From Haliotis asinina (taxonomy: Eukaryota > Mollusca > Gastropoda > Lepetellida > Haliotidae), in contig NC_090287.1 of assembly GCF_037392515.1 (NCBI RefSeq), forward strand, positions 14,187,001 through 14,251,000: a DNA stretch of 64,000 bases, read 5' to 3'. Position numbers and translations under genes: made by a program. Position 1 is the stretch's first letter, and each line of letters begins with the position of its first letter. Positions 10,401 through 21,915 of this stretch are shown piece after piece. The notes under the pieces are model-generated. The model did no database searches and was not told the origin of the DNA. It was given only the letters and a program-made list of their open reading frames with translations.

Positions 10401-12965
10401 TGTTCTGACAATCAAAATATGCCGGGTTGATATAGTTTGACACTTTTTTATTCAACAGACGATCTCTGACAAACAACTTAAAGGGAAAAAGTATCAAGAC
10501 TTTGCTTTATTGCAACGAAATCCAAATTCTTAAAACTGTCTTAAATTCATGAAAAAATGGACACAATTTACTATTCATCCACAGACGTTGTTGTCAGGTG
10601 TATTAACACAAAGGTCACATGGAAAGAAAGAACAGTCATCTGAGAGTCTGCACACCGACTTTCATCAATATCTAGTGTGTCCTCCCTGCGCACGCACCAC
10701 CGATTCCAGACGCCTCCTCATTCCTTGGATGAGTCTCCGGATCTGATTCTGGGGGATCCTGTTCCACTCCTCATGCAGGGCAGCCGTCAATTCGTTGAGA
10801 TTATGGACTGGTGGGTCTCTCTGCCTCACACGACGGCCAATAAAGTCCCACAAATGTTCAATGGGGTTGAGGTCAGGGCTCATGGCAGGCCATGGAATTC
10901 TGTCAATTGCATTTTGCCGCAAAAAATCATTTACAGCATGCGCCCTGTGAGGTCTAGCATTGTCGTCCATAAATATGGGTCTCGTTGCCAGAGGATGGTT
11001 CTCAAAATGAGGTACCACAGCCCTGTCAAGAACCTCCTGTTGGTAACGAACACCGTTAAGGTTGCCACGGATGGTAATGATATCCAACTTGCAGTTCATG
11101 GAAATGCACCCCCATACCATAACGGAACCTCCCCCAAAGGCCACAGTCTCCTGGATGTTCCGTGGAGCCATTGCTGTGTTCCTCTGCCTCCAGACCCGAG
11201 TACGACCGTCCACCATGTGCAGCAAGAACCGGCTCTCATCTGAGAAATGGACCTTCCTCCAAGAGGCAATGTTCCAGTGCAAACGGTCATTACACCAGGC
11301 CAGTCGGGCTGCCTTATGGGCTGGAGACAGTCTGGGTCGCTTGATTGGCCTCCTTGCCCGGTATCCTGCAGCTTTCAGACGATTCCGAACAGTCCTGTTC
11401 GAGATGGGTCTCCCTGGAAGCCACTCCTGTCTCAACCGAGAGCTCGAGTCGAAGGACCTGCGCCGTACAAGTCTCAGTAAAGCTCTGTCCTCCCGGACTG
11501 TGGTCTTCCTGGGTCTTCCTGGTCTAGGCAGGTCTTTAACTTCATTAGTGGCCCGGTATTTTTTCAAAAGTTTTGAAATTATGGAATGATGTCGTCCGAT
11601 TTGAGTCCCGATTTGTCTTAGAGACATACCAGCATTCCTCATGCCGATTATTTGCCAACGAGTGGCCTCTGATAATTTCCTACGTGCCATGACATTGAAA
11701 TGAATGAAAAACCGAATGCAATCGACAACCTGCGCTTGTAAACACCCCAGGGAAAAAGTGCATTTTTCGAAAGTTGAGGTTAAAGCAATGCACGTGCGCT
11801 GTGCAAGCTTCACGCGCGTCATATCAACCCATGAAAAGCTCATGCTGTATGTCAATACATCAAAATTGAATAATCAATCATCAAAATTACTTCGTTAAAC
11901 TTTGTTAAGTTTTTATGTGTCTTTGAATTTGGTGTTGCTTAATTAATTTCCATATGTATAGATTTTATTAAGATTACAAAGCTTAAACATATACTAAATG
12001 TGTTATTAATGAATGTAAGCACTATTTCAGCTATGCAGCTGTCATCAAGTGTTGGTCAGCATGTAAAACTCTGTGCCATCTTTCAAGTATAGATGCAATT
12101 GGCCAAGTAACAGATACTCTCTATAATGGTTGGATTCTTACCCCAAAAGATGATGGAAGAAAATTTTAAGACATAACTGTTCTCATTTCAAAATGAATTT
12201 CATAGAAATAAATATATCAACAACATCAGGTAAATATTCTTTACGAACCAGTCAAAAGAATAAACATCTTATAATTTCATTACAGACTACTAGGAAAGAT
12301 CTGTATATACCCAAAGGTAAAGTCAAAGCTTCAATGTAACATATTCATCTATTTTACACAAGTATGTTAATATCAATAATGCAACAACAATTCAATAGCA
12401 ATGACATTTAAAATGTTTGATAAAAGGTAGTAATATTTCATCTTTTTAAAAAAGGCTTCAAACAACATGCTGATGTTCAAAGGTCAATTATCATATTAAT
12501 AACGATGATAATTTCTAGGTTCCTAAACAGACAAATGGGCGGGACTGTGGCGTGTTCACAGTGATGTATGGAGTGGCTCTACTGAAGGTACACCATTATA
12601 TCTGATACTATCAAATAGCAATAAAATAAATCAGTGTGTTGATTTGGGTAGCATATCAGTAGTCAAAATAATTTATTTATTCTTTTTGCAGCTAAATCAG
12701 TAATGGACATTTCATGGTACTCTTTTTAAAAAACAAACAAACAAACAAACGAAAATTACGACACTTGGTTAAATATCAAATAATAAATGCTAACACCCTC
12801 ATCCAACACAAAACATTTTCTTGTACAAATTACTAATGAAACTGTTTTGTCCCTTTTAAGCAAAACAACTGGAGCACGGTCCAGTGGTCAACACTAGTGC
12901 CCTCTGACATTGACGAGACAGGAAGGAAAATGATTCACATGACACTGATGAAATGGTGTTGCTGA
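4487..12965 (+). CDS. OTU/vertnin-like plus C48 (ULP/SENP-like) cysteine peptidase protein, 19 exons
   Basis: My exon model is 4469-4550 (ATG 4487), 4881-4970, 5068-5172, 5322-5410, 6730-6802, 6931-7090, 7371-7512, 7711-7840, 8030-8209, 8537-8567, 8711-8737, 8977-9075, 9461-9551, 10034-10062, 10198-10273, 12031-12062, 12286-12316, 12519-12587 and 12861-12965. Phases agree at every junction, giving 541 codons with the TGA. The middle (exons 7-9) has GEGCSLWEAF and MGTIMLLAGALKREVVVH, resembling the OTU-like fold of vertnin. The C-terminal third has C48 landmarks: AWLDDHVID, THWYLLAV (catalytic His) and PKQTNGRDCGVF (oxyanion Gln and nucleophile Cys). Such peptidases cleave SUMO or ubiquitin-like proteins. 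The position of the usual catalytic Asp reads VLCSM instead of a YDSM-type motif. The 5322 acceptor and exons 16-17 are least certain. A Tc1 element sits in intron 15. Confidence 0.75.
5411..6729 (+). other. Intron of the OTU/C48 gene with a tRNA-derived SINE
   Basis: A 1.3-kb intron with no convincing exon. Its only recognisable content is the minus-strand tRNA-like SINE at 6478-6645. Confidence 0.5.
6478..6645 (-). repeat. tRNA-derived SINE
   Basis: On the minus strand an A-box-like TAGCCTAGTG is followed by a perfect B box, GGTTCGATTCC (complement at 6558-6568). Flanking words such as CATGGGTGCAATG recur in the elements at 29.65 and 57.7 kb. Drift from a cloverleaf and the spread of copies argue against a working tRNA gene. 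Confidence 0.65.
10343..11958 (-). mobile_element. Tc1-type DNA transposon
   Basis: The element of about 1.6 kb is bounded by inverted repeats sharing GGAAATTAATYAAGCAACAC (left 10350-10369, right complement 11932-11951) and flanked by TA-rich sequence consistent with the TA target of Tc1/mariner. It lies in an intron of the OTU/C48 gene in antisense orientation, so it should be removed by splicing. Both ends and a full-length transposase frame survive, which suggests a recent insertion. Confidence 0.9.
10665..11690 (-). CDS. Tc1-family transposase, apparently intact
   Basis: The frame encodes 341 residues starting MARRKLSEATRWQIIGMRN; the open frame continues upstream without need. The N-terminal half has two helix-turn-helix regions (MSLRQIGTQIGRHHS, then ISNRTVRNRLKAAGY) separated by the Tc1 linker PRPGRPRKTT. 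The catalytic DD34E triad is visible: Asp in HFSDESRF, Asp in MDDNARPH, and Glu in PDLNPIEHLWD, with 34 residues between the last two. The length matches normal Tc1 transposases of about 340 residues and no internal stop or frameshift is seen. It cuts and pastes the element at TA dinucleotides. Whether it is expressed cannot be judged. Confidence 0.92.
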   Translation of the reverse strand: MARRKLSEATRWQIIGMRNAGMSLRQIGTQIGRHHSIISKLLKKYRATNEVKDLPRPGRPRKTTVREDRALLRLVRRRSFDSSSRLRQEWLPGRPISNRTVRNRLKAAGYRARRPIKRPRLSPAHKAARLAWCNDRLHWNIASWRKVHFSDESRFLLHMVDGRTRVWRQRNTAMAPRNIQETVAFGGGSVMVWGCISMNCKLDIITIRGNLNGVRYQQEVLDRAVVPHFENHPLATRPIFMDDNARPHRAHAVNDFLRQNAIDRIPWPAMSPDLNPIEHLWDFIGRRVRQRDPPVHNLNELTAALHEEWNRIPQNQIRRLIQGMRRRLESVVRAQGGHTRY

Positions 12966-14540
12966 ATACCGTGAGTATGCCGGAAAAGGAAAAAGAAACA
13001 TATTTATTCTTAGCAAAGCAGTCTTAAAATCCTAAATGTATTATTATTGATGTAAATGATAACATGATGATGTATCATATCTGTGAATTTTTCCAGGCAA
13101 ACAGAAAGAATTTGTCAAGATAAAGACAATGCATAAAACATAATAACCACTAGAATATGCATATGTCTAATGTATTGGAGAAACTCTATGCATGTGTAGC
13201 TCAATTCAAATTGCACATTGTGTTACGGTTAAGAATTTGCCGTGACAAAAGGTGTAAGAAATCCCCTGTGATTCCAGCAATACAGAACAAAGACAAGTCT
13301 GAAACATTCAAATATTATCATTAGCAAAAGAGAGCAAGTTATAAGGCCACAAGTCAATTTCACAATAAATATTTCAAATACAATACAAATGAGACAAAAT
13401 CTAAGGCAACGTGTCATAAAATGTATAGCTAACTCACGAAAGTCTTAGTGCGAGAGGGAAACAAGTTTGCAGAATGTTACACAGCCAGAGATCTGACAGC
13501 GGCTATGAAGATTCATCCGTTGGCAGTGATTGATGATGATACCCCTGTAATTGTTTGCGTCCCTCTCCAACATGGCAACTAGCCTTTATATACATTCAAT
13601 CATTTCCTGAAAGTTCGAGCACTTACGACAATCGTCACTAACATGGAATTCTCTAGACAGTAGTGGACTCTTGTTTACATGTTTTTTCATAGGGAGTTAA
13701 CTCTAAAGTACTGCCTTAGAGGAGTGCTGCTTAAATAACTCTCTGTAGGAAATTTATAATAACTAACACTAAAGCCTTAAATATTGTGACCCAAATATAA
13801 TTATTACTTAATTAACAACAAAATATACAGAAAATACACACTCGTAACAATTGACAATACCAGAAACAAAATGCATGGCACCAATGAAAGATGGGAGATC
13901 AGGTTTTACACATTATTACTCAACAGCCTCTAGAAACAATGAAAGTATAGTAGAATCTTTCTATCATAGTATGTAGTCACTGCAGAAAACATAAGGTGAT
14001 ATAATGCATAGTAGGCTCTATTGAAGTAAGTGGACTTGAAATTATGAGAAACCAAGTGTATTTCGTGCTGATAATGATTAGACTAAAATACATTTTCATA
14101 TCATGTTACAACCTTGAGCAATAAAAGCTAACCTTACCTTTTCAAATTTTATTTTCTCCTCAGATGACCTCATATTTTCTATAATGTGTCATGACAGAGA
14201 CATTGCAATGCACTAAGTAAAATACCATGGATGAAGGGTCATATCAATTTCAAACTCATTTTTCACAAATATTTCTTAGATAAGCTTGCAAAATTCTGAG
14301 AAAAACTGTCCACATTGCACATTCCATACAAGAAGATGATAATAATAGAGCAAAGACCATAACACTTGTTTAGATGTGCAGAAGCAATCATGTTTCAATA
14401 ATTCTAGAAAATCAAAGTTCTTATTTACAGTGTTGAATACACTTTTGACAGAATTTGGAAGAGGGCAGTATACTGTTTCGGTTTATTTTCTTGTTTTGCA
14501 GTCATTGATATCATACTTCGAAACCAAACATAAACTTTAC
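12966..14540. other. Convergent intergenic region
   Basis: This lies between the stop of the plus-strand peptidase gene and the last recognised exon of the minus-strand KDZ-like gene. A 49-codon open stretch on the plus strand (13433-13582, containing KFAECYTARDLTAAMKIHP) has coding-like composition but no good splice context or known domain. The rest is AT-rich with nothing recognised. Confidence 0.4.
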
Positions 14541-14676
14541 AGGGTGACATAAAATGGTCAACATGCATGTAAGATAGCATGCTTCTTAATTTATTCAATG
14601 TAGCATTCCGTTGTTTAGCAACTTGACTATTAAGGTTTTGAATTTACGGTATTTTGACAGATTGTATCCATCATGA

Positions 14677-14916
14677 GTGAGTGAGTGAGTGAGTGAGTGA
14701 GTTGAGTTTTACGCCGCACTCAGCAATATTACAGCTATATGGCGGCGGTCTGTAAATAATCGAGTCTGGACCAGACAATCCAGTGATCAACAACATGAGC
14801 ATCGATCTGCGCAATTGGGAACCGATGACATGTGTCAACCAAGTCAGCGAGCCTGACCACCCGATCCCGTTAGTCGCCTCTTACGACAAGCTGAGTCGCC
14901 TTTTATGGCAAGCATG
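14677..14916 (-). repeat. Abalone-type SINE-like repeat with 13-bp target duplication
   Basis: The copy runs from a GAGT-repeat tail through ACGCCGCACTCAGCAATATT to GGCAAGCATG. It is flanked by perfect direct repeats GTATCCATCATGA at 14664-14676 and 14917-14929. Long target duplications and a short-repeat tail point to retroposition. It interrupts an exon of the KDZ-like gene; the duplicated bases are part of that reading frame. Confidence 0.92.
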
Positions 14917-17839
14917 GTATCCATCATGACAACCTGCAAGCAAAAAGTAGGTGAATGAATGACTTCAGAATTTTATTATCATAAAATATATGTAGCCAGA
15001 GACTTATGGTTACCAAACGAAAATATGTGAAGTGTTGACAATCACGCTACTGTCACAAAGCAATGTTGTGCATTCTGACAACTATAGTTACAGGTTACCT
15101 TACCAAACACACTCGTGATGAAATGAATAAATGATTGACAATACCATGTATGTAATAAAACAATGAAATACAGTCACAACATGACAAACAGTGTGGTTTA
15201 AGGGTACTGATTCACATTTAAGGATTCATAAACCTGACAAAAAAATTAACCCTTCATTTGATCATGAACGTCTTGTACACTGAAAAAATTTTTTTACACA
15301 GACATCAATATTATAATCATATCAATACTGATGCATTACTTCCATTATTTACCAAAAATTCATAATGAAGATTGACTTGAAAAACAAATGGTTACCATTG
15401 TGATTTGGCCAGTGGAATCTGTCCACCAGAGACCAGGTGTTTTTGAAAAACCCCGGATCTCGGTTCATGCAGTATGCATGCAGGTTACATGCATTGTCAT
15501 AGACCATCATTTTGAGAGCTGTGAATATAGATATGCTCTTAGAATGATTTGGACATTTTAGGCACTAAGGAGTTGCATATTGAAATAACATGTCGTCATA
15601 TCGCAGTTACTAAAGTAAAGAAGGGACATGGTTTGTGTGTATTTCATGAAAATGACAATGCACATGTAGCCCTGAGTACATGTATGTGCTAAAAAACAAG
15701 TGAGTGAACTTTATTTACCCAAGGCTGTAATTATCAGTACATGTACAATACATGCATGCAATGAAAGGAGCTCAATATAAACGGAAGGAAGGATGTCACC
15801 CACCTTTCTTGAACCGTGTACAGAGAAGTGTAAAGGGAACATTTGGGGACTCCGCATCCTGCATCAGGCTGAACCCATAGCAAACACTTGCAAAAATAAG
15901 TTTTTTTGAAATAATTAACTGCATTCACCCAAGATTATCACCCTACATGTTCATACCATGATTTGTGGTATGGCTTACATACTTAGGGACTATAAAATAT
16001 GTAAATGTTTGTCAATATGATTACCTCAGGTATTATTATGATCACCTTGACCTCAGCTTTAAGTTTGTATCTAGTTCTATGGCATAAAACTGTATCAATA
16101 ACTAGTTGATGAGACAACACTCACCATGTTGACAGGACAGAGTGAACAATCCTGGGGTGAGGGAAGGATGACTCCCTGGACTTTTCCTGCATGGTCCCTT
16201 CTGTGTCTTGTCATCCAAGACATATGATCCTCTCCTGTTACAGACATTCAGTAATGGAAAATACTCAGTCCTCATGTCTGGCTGTGATTCTGATTCAGAA
16301 ATCTATGAAAAAATACATATTACTTCGTTAGGTAAAAGTAAAAATACATTCAGTAAAACTTCATGAGAAAATCTACTAAAAAATACAAGTCATTACTCAT
16401 CAGTGGATTACACAAATTCAAGGTTTAATACTGAATCAATCCTCAATATGAAAATGTTGTAAGTCTTGTACAATGGATATAGAAAAAGGATTTCAGGGGC
16501 AAATTACTTTTGCCATACTCCATGAAGATATTAAAATAACATCAATCAATAAGTAACAACCACTGAACAATTCAAAATGAGGACGACTGAAATTGGTGTA
16601 CATGCCTCTAATCGATGTTCATCAACCTTCATAAACTGACCCACATTTTCTACAAAAGCAAGCAACAAGGGACAACATAAGCAGGAGTTTCTGGAAAATT
16701 AGACAGAAGGGAAAATAGTGTGGGGACTTTATCTTCCAAAATGGCCATGTGAGAGATGTTATGTCTAAAATTTGCCCCTTTAGACTCCTCCATGAGAATA
16801 TCTAAAACAGTTTCATCTTCAATATGAATTAAAGCCAACAAAGGATAATCCGAGCTCATGGTAGAAATGATAGAACTGAAGATTTCAGGGCACGTTCCAT
16901 AATGAAAATTTGAAGCAATTTCCGAAAATAAAGGCTCCAAAAAGGGTGCATATGTGGTCAGTAGTGTCTTGAGCTCTGCCGTTTCCTCTTGAGTGAGGCT
17001 GCTGATTGTAAACTGCCTCAACAGTTTTCGACATTTCCTATTCTTAATAAAAACCCTCGAGCTGAAAGAAGTATAAACACATTTTGGACATTAAGCATAT
17101 ATCAAGAAAATAAGTGTTCAAAGTTGGGATCAGTAGTGTCACATAAAAGCAATATATAGCAATACATCATACTGTCTTGTGGGTCTTAAAAGGGCACTGA
17201 TGCAGAACAGTTTCCATGTACTGGTTGTTGTGTTTGTTATTGTTATTGTCCTGTAAGTACCAGGATGATAACCTTAAATTCATGAGTGGTTCATGACCTC
17301 TGCATCAACACCCACATGCACAAATGATAGTATAGACTGATAATTATAGCAAAGATGAAGTCACTTTCACTTCATTATAATGAAAACAAATAAAACACTT
17401 TGAATATTAATGATATGCAACAAGCAAAAAGAGTTTGGACTGAAAAAAACCAACATTTCCAATGTTCCTCTTTATATTTTGTCTTATAATCCTAATTAGT
17501 TCACAATAATGAAACTGTTGTGTTACTTATCTTCCATCCAGTTTCTGCTGTTCTTCCTGTGGCATCTTCCAGTCCATATGGGTGTTTTTTATCCCAAGCT
17601 TGACACCGTCCATGATGACCACCTCTGGTGACTCCCCACAACAGCAGCACTGGAAGCCCTCCTCTTATGATATGTCCAACAGCTCCATGTATGCATACCA
17701 TGAATCTTAAAGACAAAGTTAATGATCTGCATATATCAGTTGATAAGTCATGTTGAAAATATACTCTTCTAAAACAGTAGGGGGAACTGTACTTTCAATG
17801 TACGATTGTCATAATTGGGAGATATATGGGATTGAATCA

Positions 17840-18625
17840 ATGTTGATACAATAACAATGTATGTATGGACGTTTTCCACTGTTTACTAACGCCCATTGTC
17901 GGGTTATTTCATATTGGCTAAGATTGGTGAGACAACCAATTTTCCAATATTCAAGATGTATTTATGAAATGCTTAAAACACTAGATGATACCGGAGATAC
18001 TAACTGGGTTTCCTTTGTTAGAGCTATTTTTTTCAGTCATGGCTATATGCAATATTTCATCAAAGTATTCCAGCAGAGGTGCAAAGACATTCATCAACAA
18101 GACTGGCATAATGAAATAATGTCATCAGCCTGTGTCAAATTCTATTCAGAACTTACATATTGTATTAATACAGAAATTTACTTTAAGGAAGCTTACTAAA
18201 TTTAAATGTAACGCTCATAACTTAAAAGTCCATGTGGCATGAAAATTGCAAATGTAATAGATAACCAATGCCCATACTGTAAACTATCACAAGAGGATGA
18301 GTACCACAGCTTACTTATATGTCTGAAATATCTAGAAATAAGAGAAATATATTTGCGTTATTTTAATTACAATTGTGGAGACATAAATTCTGTATACTAC
18401 TTTGCACTGAAAATAGTGACTTATTGTTGAAGGTAGCCCTAGTGTTGTACCACATACTTGAGAGGAAAAATGTATATTGTACATGGGTGTTTCTGGATTT
18501 GCTGATTTTCCTAGAATTTGTGTATTTACAGATTGCGCATAAATGCACTGTTGCAATTGTATACATGTACCATTGGCCTCAGGGCCACCTATACAAGTAA
18601 ACAATCTGTCTATCTGTCTGTTATT
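17840..18625 (+). mobile_element. LINE (non-LTR) 3' fragment
   Basis: A broken reading frame includes GRFPLFTNAHCRVISYWLRL and, downstream, CPYCKLSQEDEYHSLLICL. This is the RT-distal part of a LINE ORF2 ending in a CCHC-like motif. The 3' end GGCCACCTATACAAGTAAAC is followed by CTGT/CTAT repeats typical of a LINE tail. It is 5'-truncated, with stops in frame, and lies antisense in an intron of the KDZ-like gene. Confidence 0.75.
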
Positions 18626-21600
18626 ATGTATGTCGTGTGAATTTCTGCAGATGTGTACCTCTTACCATGATCAACTTTGACAACCACTATTTACAAATAT
18701 GTTCATGGCATATCATGGTTTCACACCACCTTGGCTTTAGGCGTGTATTAATACAATGTTTTTGACAGACATGTATATGTTTGGGGAACAGGGAACTTAA
18801 CATATGTTAGTCCAGATATTATTTCAACATCAGGAGCATGTACTCAATAAAGAAGTACTAGAAAACATTACAGGTATATTCATAGAACTGAATGGAATCT
18901 AAAGTTGTATCACTAATCATGTGTTTCGTTTGATATGATATGCACCACAACATTGCTACTCTTGTGTAAAGAGGTCAATAAACAATAATAGAATTCTTTG
19001 TCAGATGAATGCACTACCCAGATTGTCAGAAGGGCGGTGCTCCCAGTAAAATAGCTGTGGAATTCCTTGCTTTCATTGTGAGTCTTCACGTGTATCACCA
19101 GAGGATCATTCGACAAATAAATATGTGCAAAAGTTAACCCCAAACATATTGAATGTTGCATGATTTGACTTGCTGTACAAGCCATGACACACAAAAAAAT
19201 AGAGAAAACATCAACCTGTAGTATGACAGTTGGTTACTGAATTCCAGATCACCATTTTCTGCATGCTGCCAGACCAATGTTTTATAAAAAGAAGACAGTG
19301 TTGTTCTGTAAAATAGAGGAGTTTAGATAAGTGCTTATATACTACACAACCATTATACTATCCACAGATTAATATGGTATACAGTGGAAGCTAACACAAC
19401 CGGCATCTGTCTCATCCAGCAAGTTGTCATCAACCGCATAAAATTCCATGGCTAGTACATTTAGCATCAGCTCTCCAATCCAGCACATTGTCTAAAGCAG
19501 ATTATTTCCTCAGTCCCAGTGAATGCCGGATTAAACAGCTTCCACTGTATTTATAGCACGTGCTGTAGATAATAGCAAGGCAATTATTGCTCCTATTGAG
19601 AGATGATTTATAGAACATATTTCGTGTGAGCTTAACATGTTAACACTCCAGTTAAATGTTTTGATTACAGAACTTTCAGTTCTCTTTAACAGTATTTATG
19701 CCCAATGAAATATAACAATTAACATATTACCCGAAAACTTGGTGTGAAACCATATAGGTTCCCATGTTGAGAAGGTGGTGATCCCCACCATCAAATTCTT
19801 TTCATCTTGGGCCGTTGGTACACTGTCTATCGAAAACTGAATGAATGGGAAAAGAATCATGTTGTCTTGTAACATGAAAAACATGAATAGCACTTACACC
19901 TTTTAAAGCAAGTAAAACTGTAAGAAGTAACAAAAGCAATATTGTTGCTCTATCCGTTTAACAAGTGACAAGATAAACAGATATTTTGAAATTGTGCATG
20001 AATTTGTTAACATACAAAACTAAACATTGATCAGTCAAATAACCAGGTATAATGCTCTTCTTTTCCATAACATAAAATTTACACAACTTACATGAAGCTC
20101 AGTTGTAGTTATTTTTTTTCAATTTATACATATTGGTGTTTTTTGAAAACAGGAACTTAAATGAAATATGTTCATACCTTTAACATTTGATGAAGTGGTT
20201 GTGGTGAACAGCATGGTTTCCACTCCCTCCGTGAGCTCACCCCACACAGATCCACACACACACATGCCGGAAGTGTCCGGGGCAAAAATGTTGTCGTATG
20301 TCACTTCATAGGTATACTTGCTAAAATCTATTGGTTTTTTTAAAGTTGGATGAGGGACATATCGTGCCCTGAACGATGGCTTTGGTGACAGCAGCTCCTT
20401 CAGTACCTGAGCTGATGAGTGCCTTGAACACTTGATAGCATCTGTGTGTGTGCATGGGGTCTTTTTGCAGACAGAACATGATAACGAGTGCCCACCTTGA
20501 AAGTTTATGCTGACGATGGCATATGAATTACTGCATGAGTCATATATGTGGACACACATAGCATGTTCTGTCTACAAAATGGGATACAACTCCACCTATA
20601 GGATAAAAATACAGGCCTCAGACATGCGAAACATTTATAGGCATTAAGACATAAAGGCACGAAAAAACATAGTACGCTTAAGTCTGAACAGATTGAGATT
20701 AGAATTGATGAAGTCATTTAAAAAACAATGACAATACAGCATTATGAAATAAATTAACTGCTTGCTTACATATGGTTACAAAAGGAATGATTTTCTAAAC
20801 AAAATATTCATTTACTTCAAGTAAACACTTAAACACGATTGAAAACCTGAGCCAAAAATATTGCGAACTCACATGATCATTCGGCTTACAGTACTGGTGG
20901 TCTGACACATCTAGAATAAAATAATTAATATTGTATGAAGCGAAACAGTAGTTTTGCATGATTCACAATATGTATGTCCACTTACACAAGAACTATTAGG
21001 TACTTATAGCTAATATGGATTGAATTGTCATTAAAATGCCCTCACATTATCAGAAATGACCAGGCCACTGTGACTTGATAATGCCTGCAAAATGCTTAAT
21101 GACAACCCATTATCAAGCCTGTTGTTTAGTAACGAACTAAGTAGCTCAGCTGTTGAAGTTCACTCACCTACAGCTTGTTTGAAAAAAATCTATTCATTTT
21201 AGCTATAATTACAGTAACACTATTTTGCAGGGCTTATCATTTGCAGGAGCCCTCAGTCTTTTCAAAAAAAGGACAAATTCACAACTTAAAGTATTCTGTG
21301 GGAAACTGTAAAACACTCTTTGAAATGTAACCAACAAATGATACTTCAAGTACGCACATTGCTTTATCTGTGGCAAGATAGAGTATTATACATAACATTG
21401 TGGCAAAGTGTGATGAATGCCTTAATTCAACTGAAATTTTTAGCAGTAAAAATATTATTGGTTAGTTTAAATACCATTGAAAGAATGTGCATTGTACTCA
21501 TCAGATGTGATGGTGCTTATCAAAAGTTCTCAGCATGCCTTGATATGAATGCATTCACCATGATTGGCATGCTGGTCTAAATCTGCAATAACAATCAGAG

Positions 21601-21723
21601 GAAAACTGAAAATATCAAAGCAAAGCATTTGCACGAAATTGTACAATGAATGCTAAAGGTAACAAGAAATAGTACACCTGTAATTGTAGAACATTTTTTT
21701 TTTCACTACATGATTAATTGGTA

Positions 21724-21915
21724 CGTAAGAAGTGACTAACGGGATCGGGTGGTCAGGCTCGCTGACTTGCTTGACATATGTCATCGGTTCTCAATTGTGC
21801 TGATCGATGCTCATGTTGTTGATCACTGGATTATATGGTCCAGACTCGATTATTTACTGACCGCTGCCATATAACTGGAATGAGTGCGGTGTAAAACTTA
21901 ACTCACTCACTCAAT
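21724..21915 (+). repeat. Abalone-type SINE-like repeat, truncated
   Basis: Same family as the 14.7-kb copy but in the opposite orientation. It begins near GTGACTAACGGGATCGGGTG and ends in ACTC repeats. About 60 bp of the head is missing and it has more substitutions than the other copies. It lies in an intron of the KDZ-like gene. Confidence 0.85.

Noticed and set aside
10677-11589. Long plus-strand frames across the Tc1 element
   Set aside because: They are antisense shadows of the transposase and show no domain.
13433-13582. 49-codon open stretch downstream of the C48 gene
   Set aside because: Composition is protein-like, but the peptidase gene already ends at 12965 and I found no convincing acceptor.
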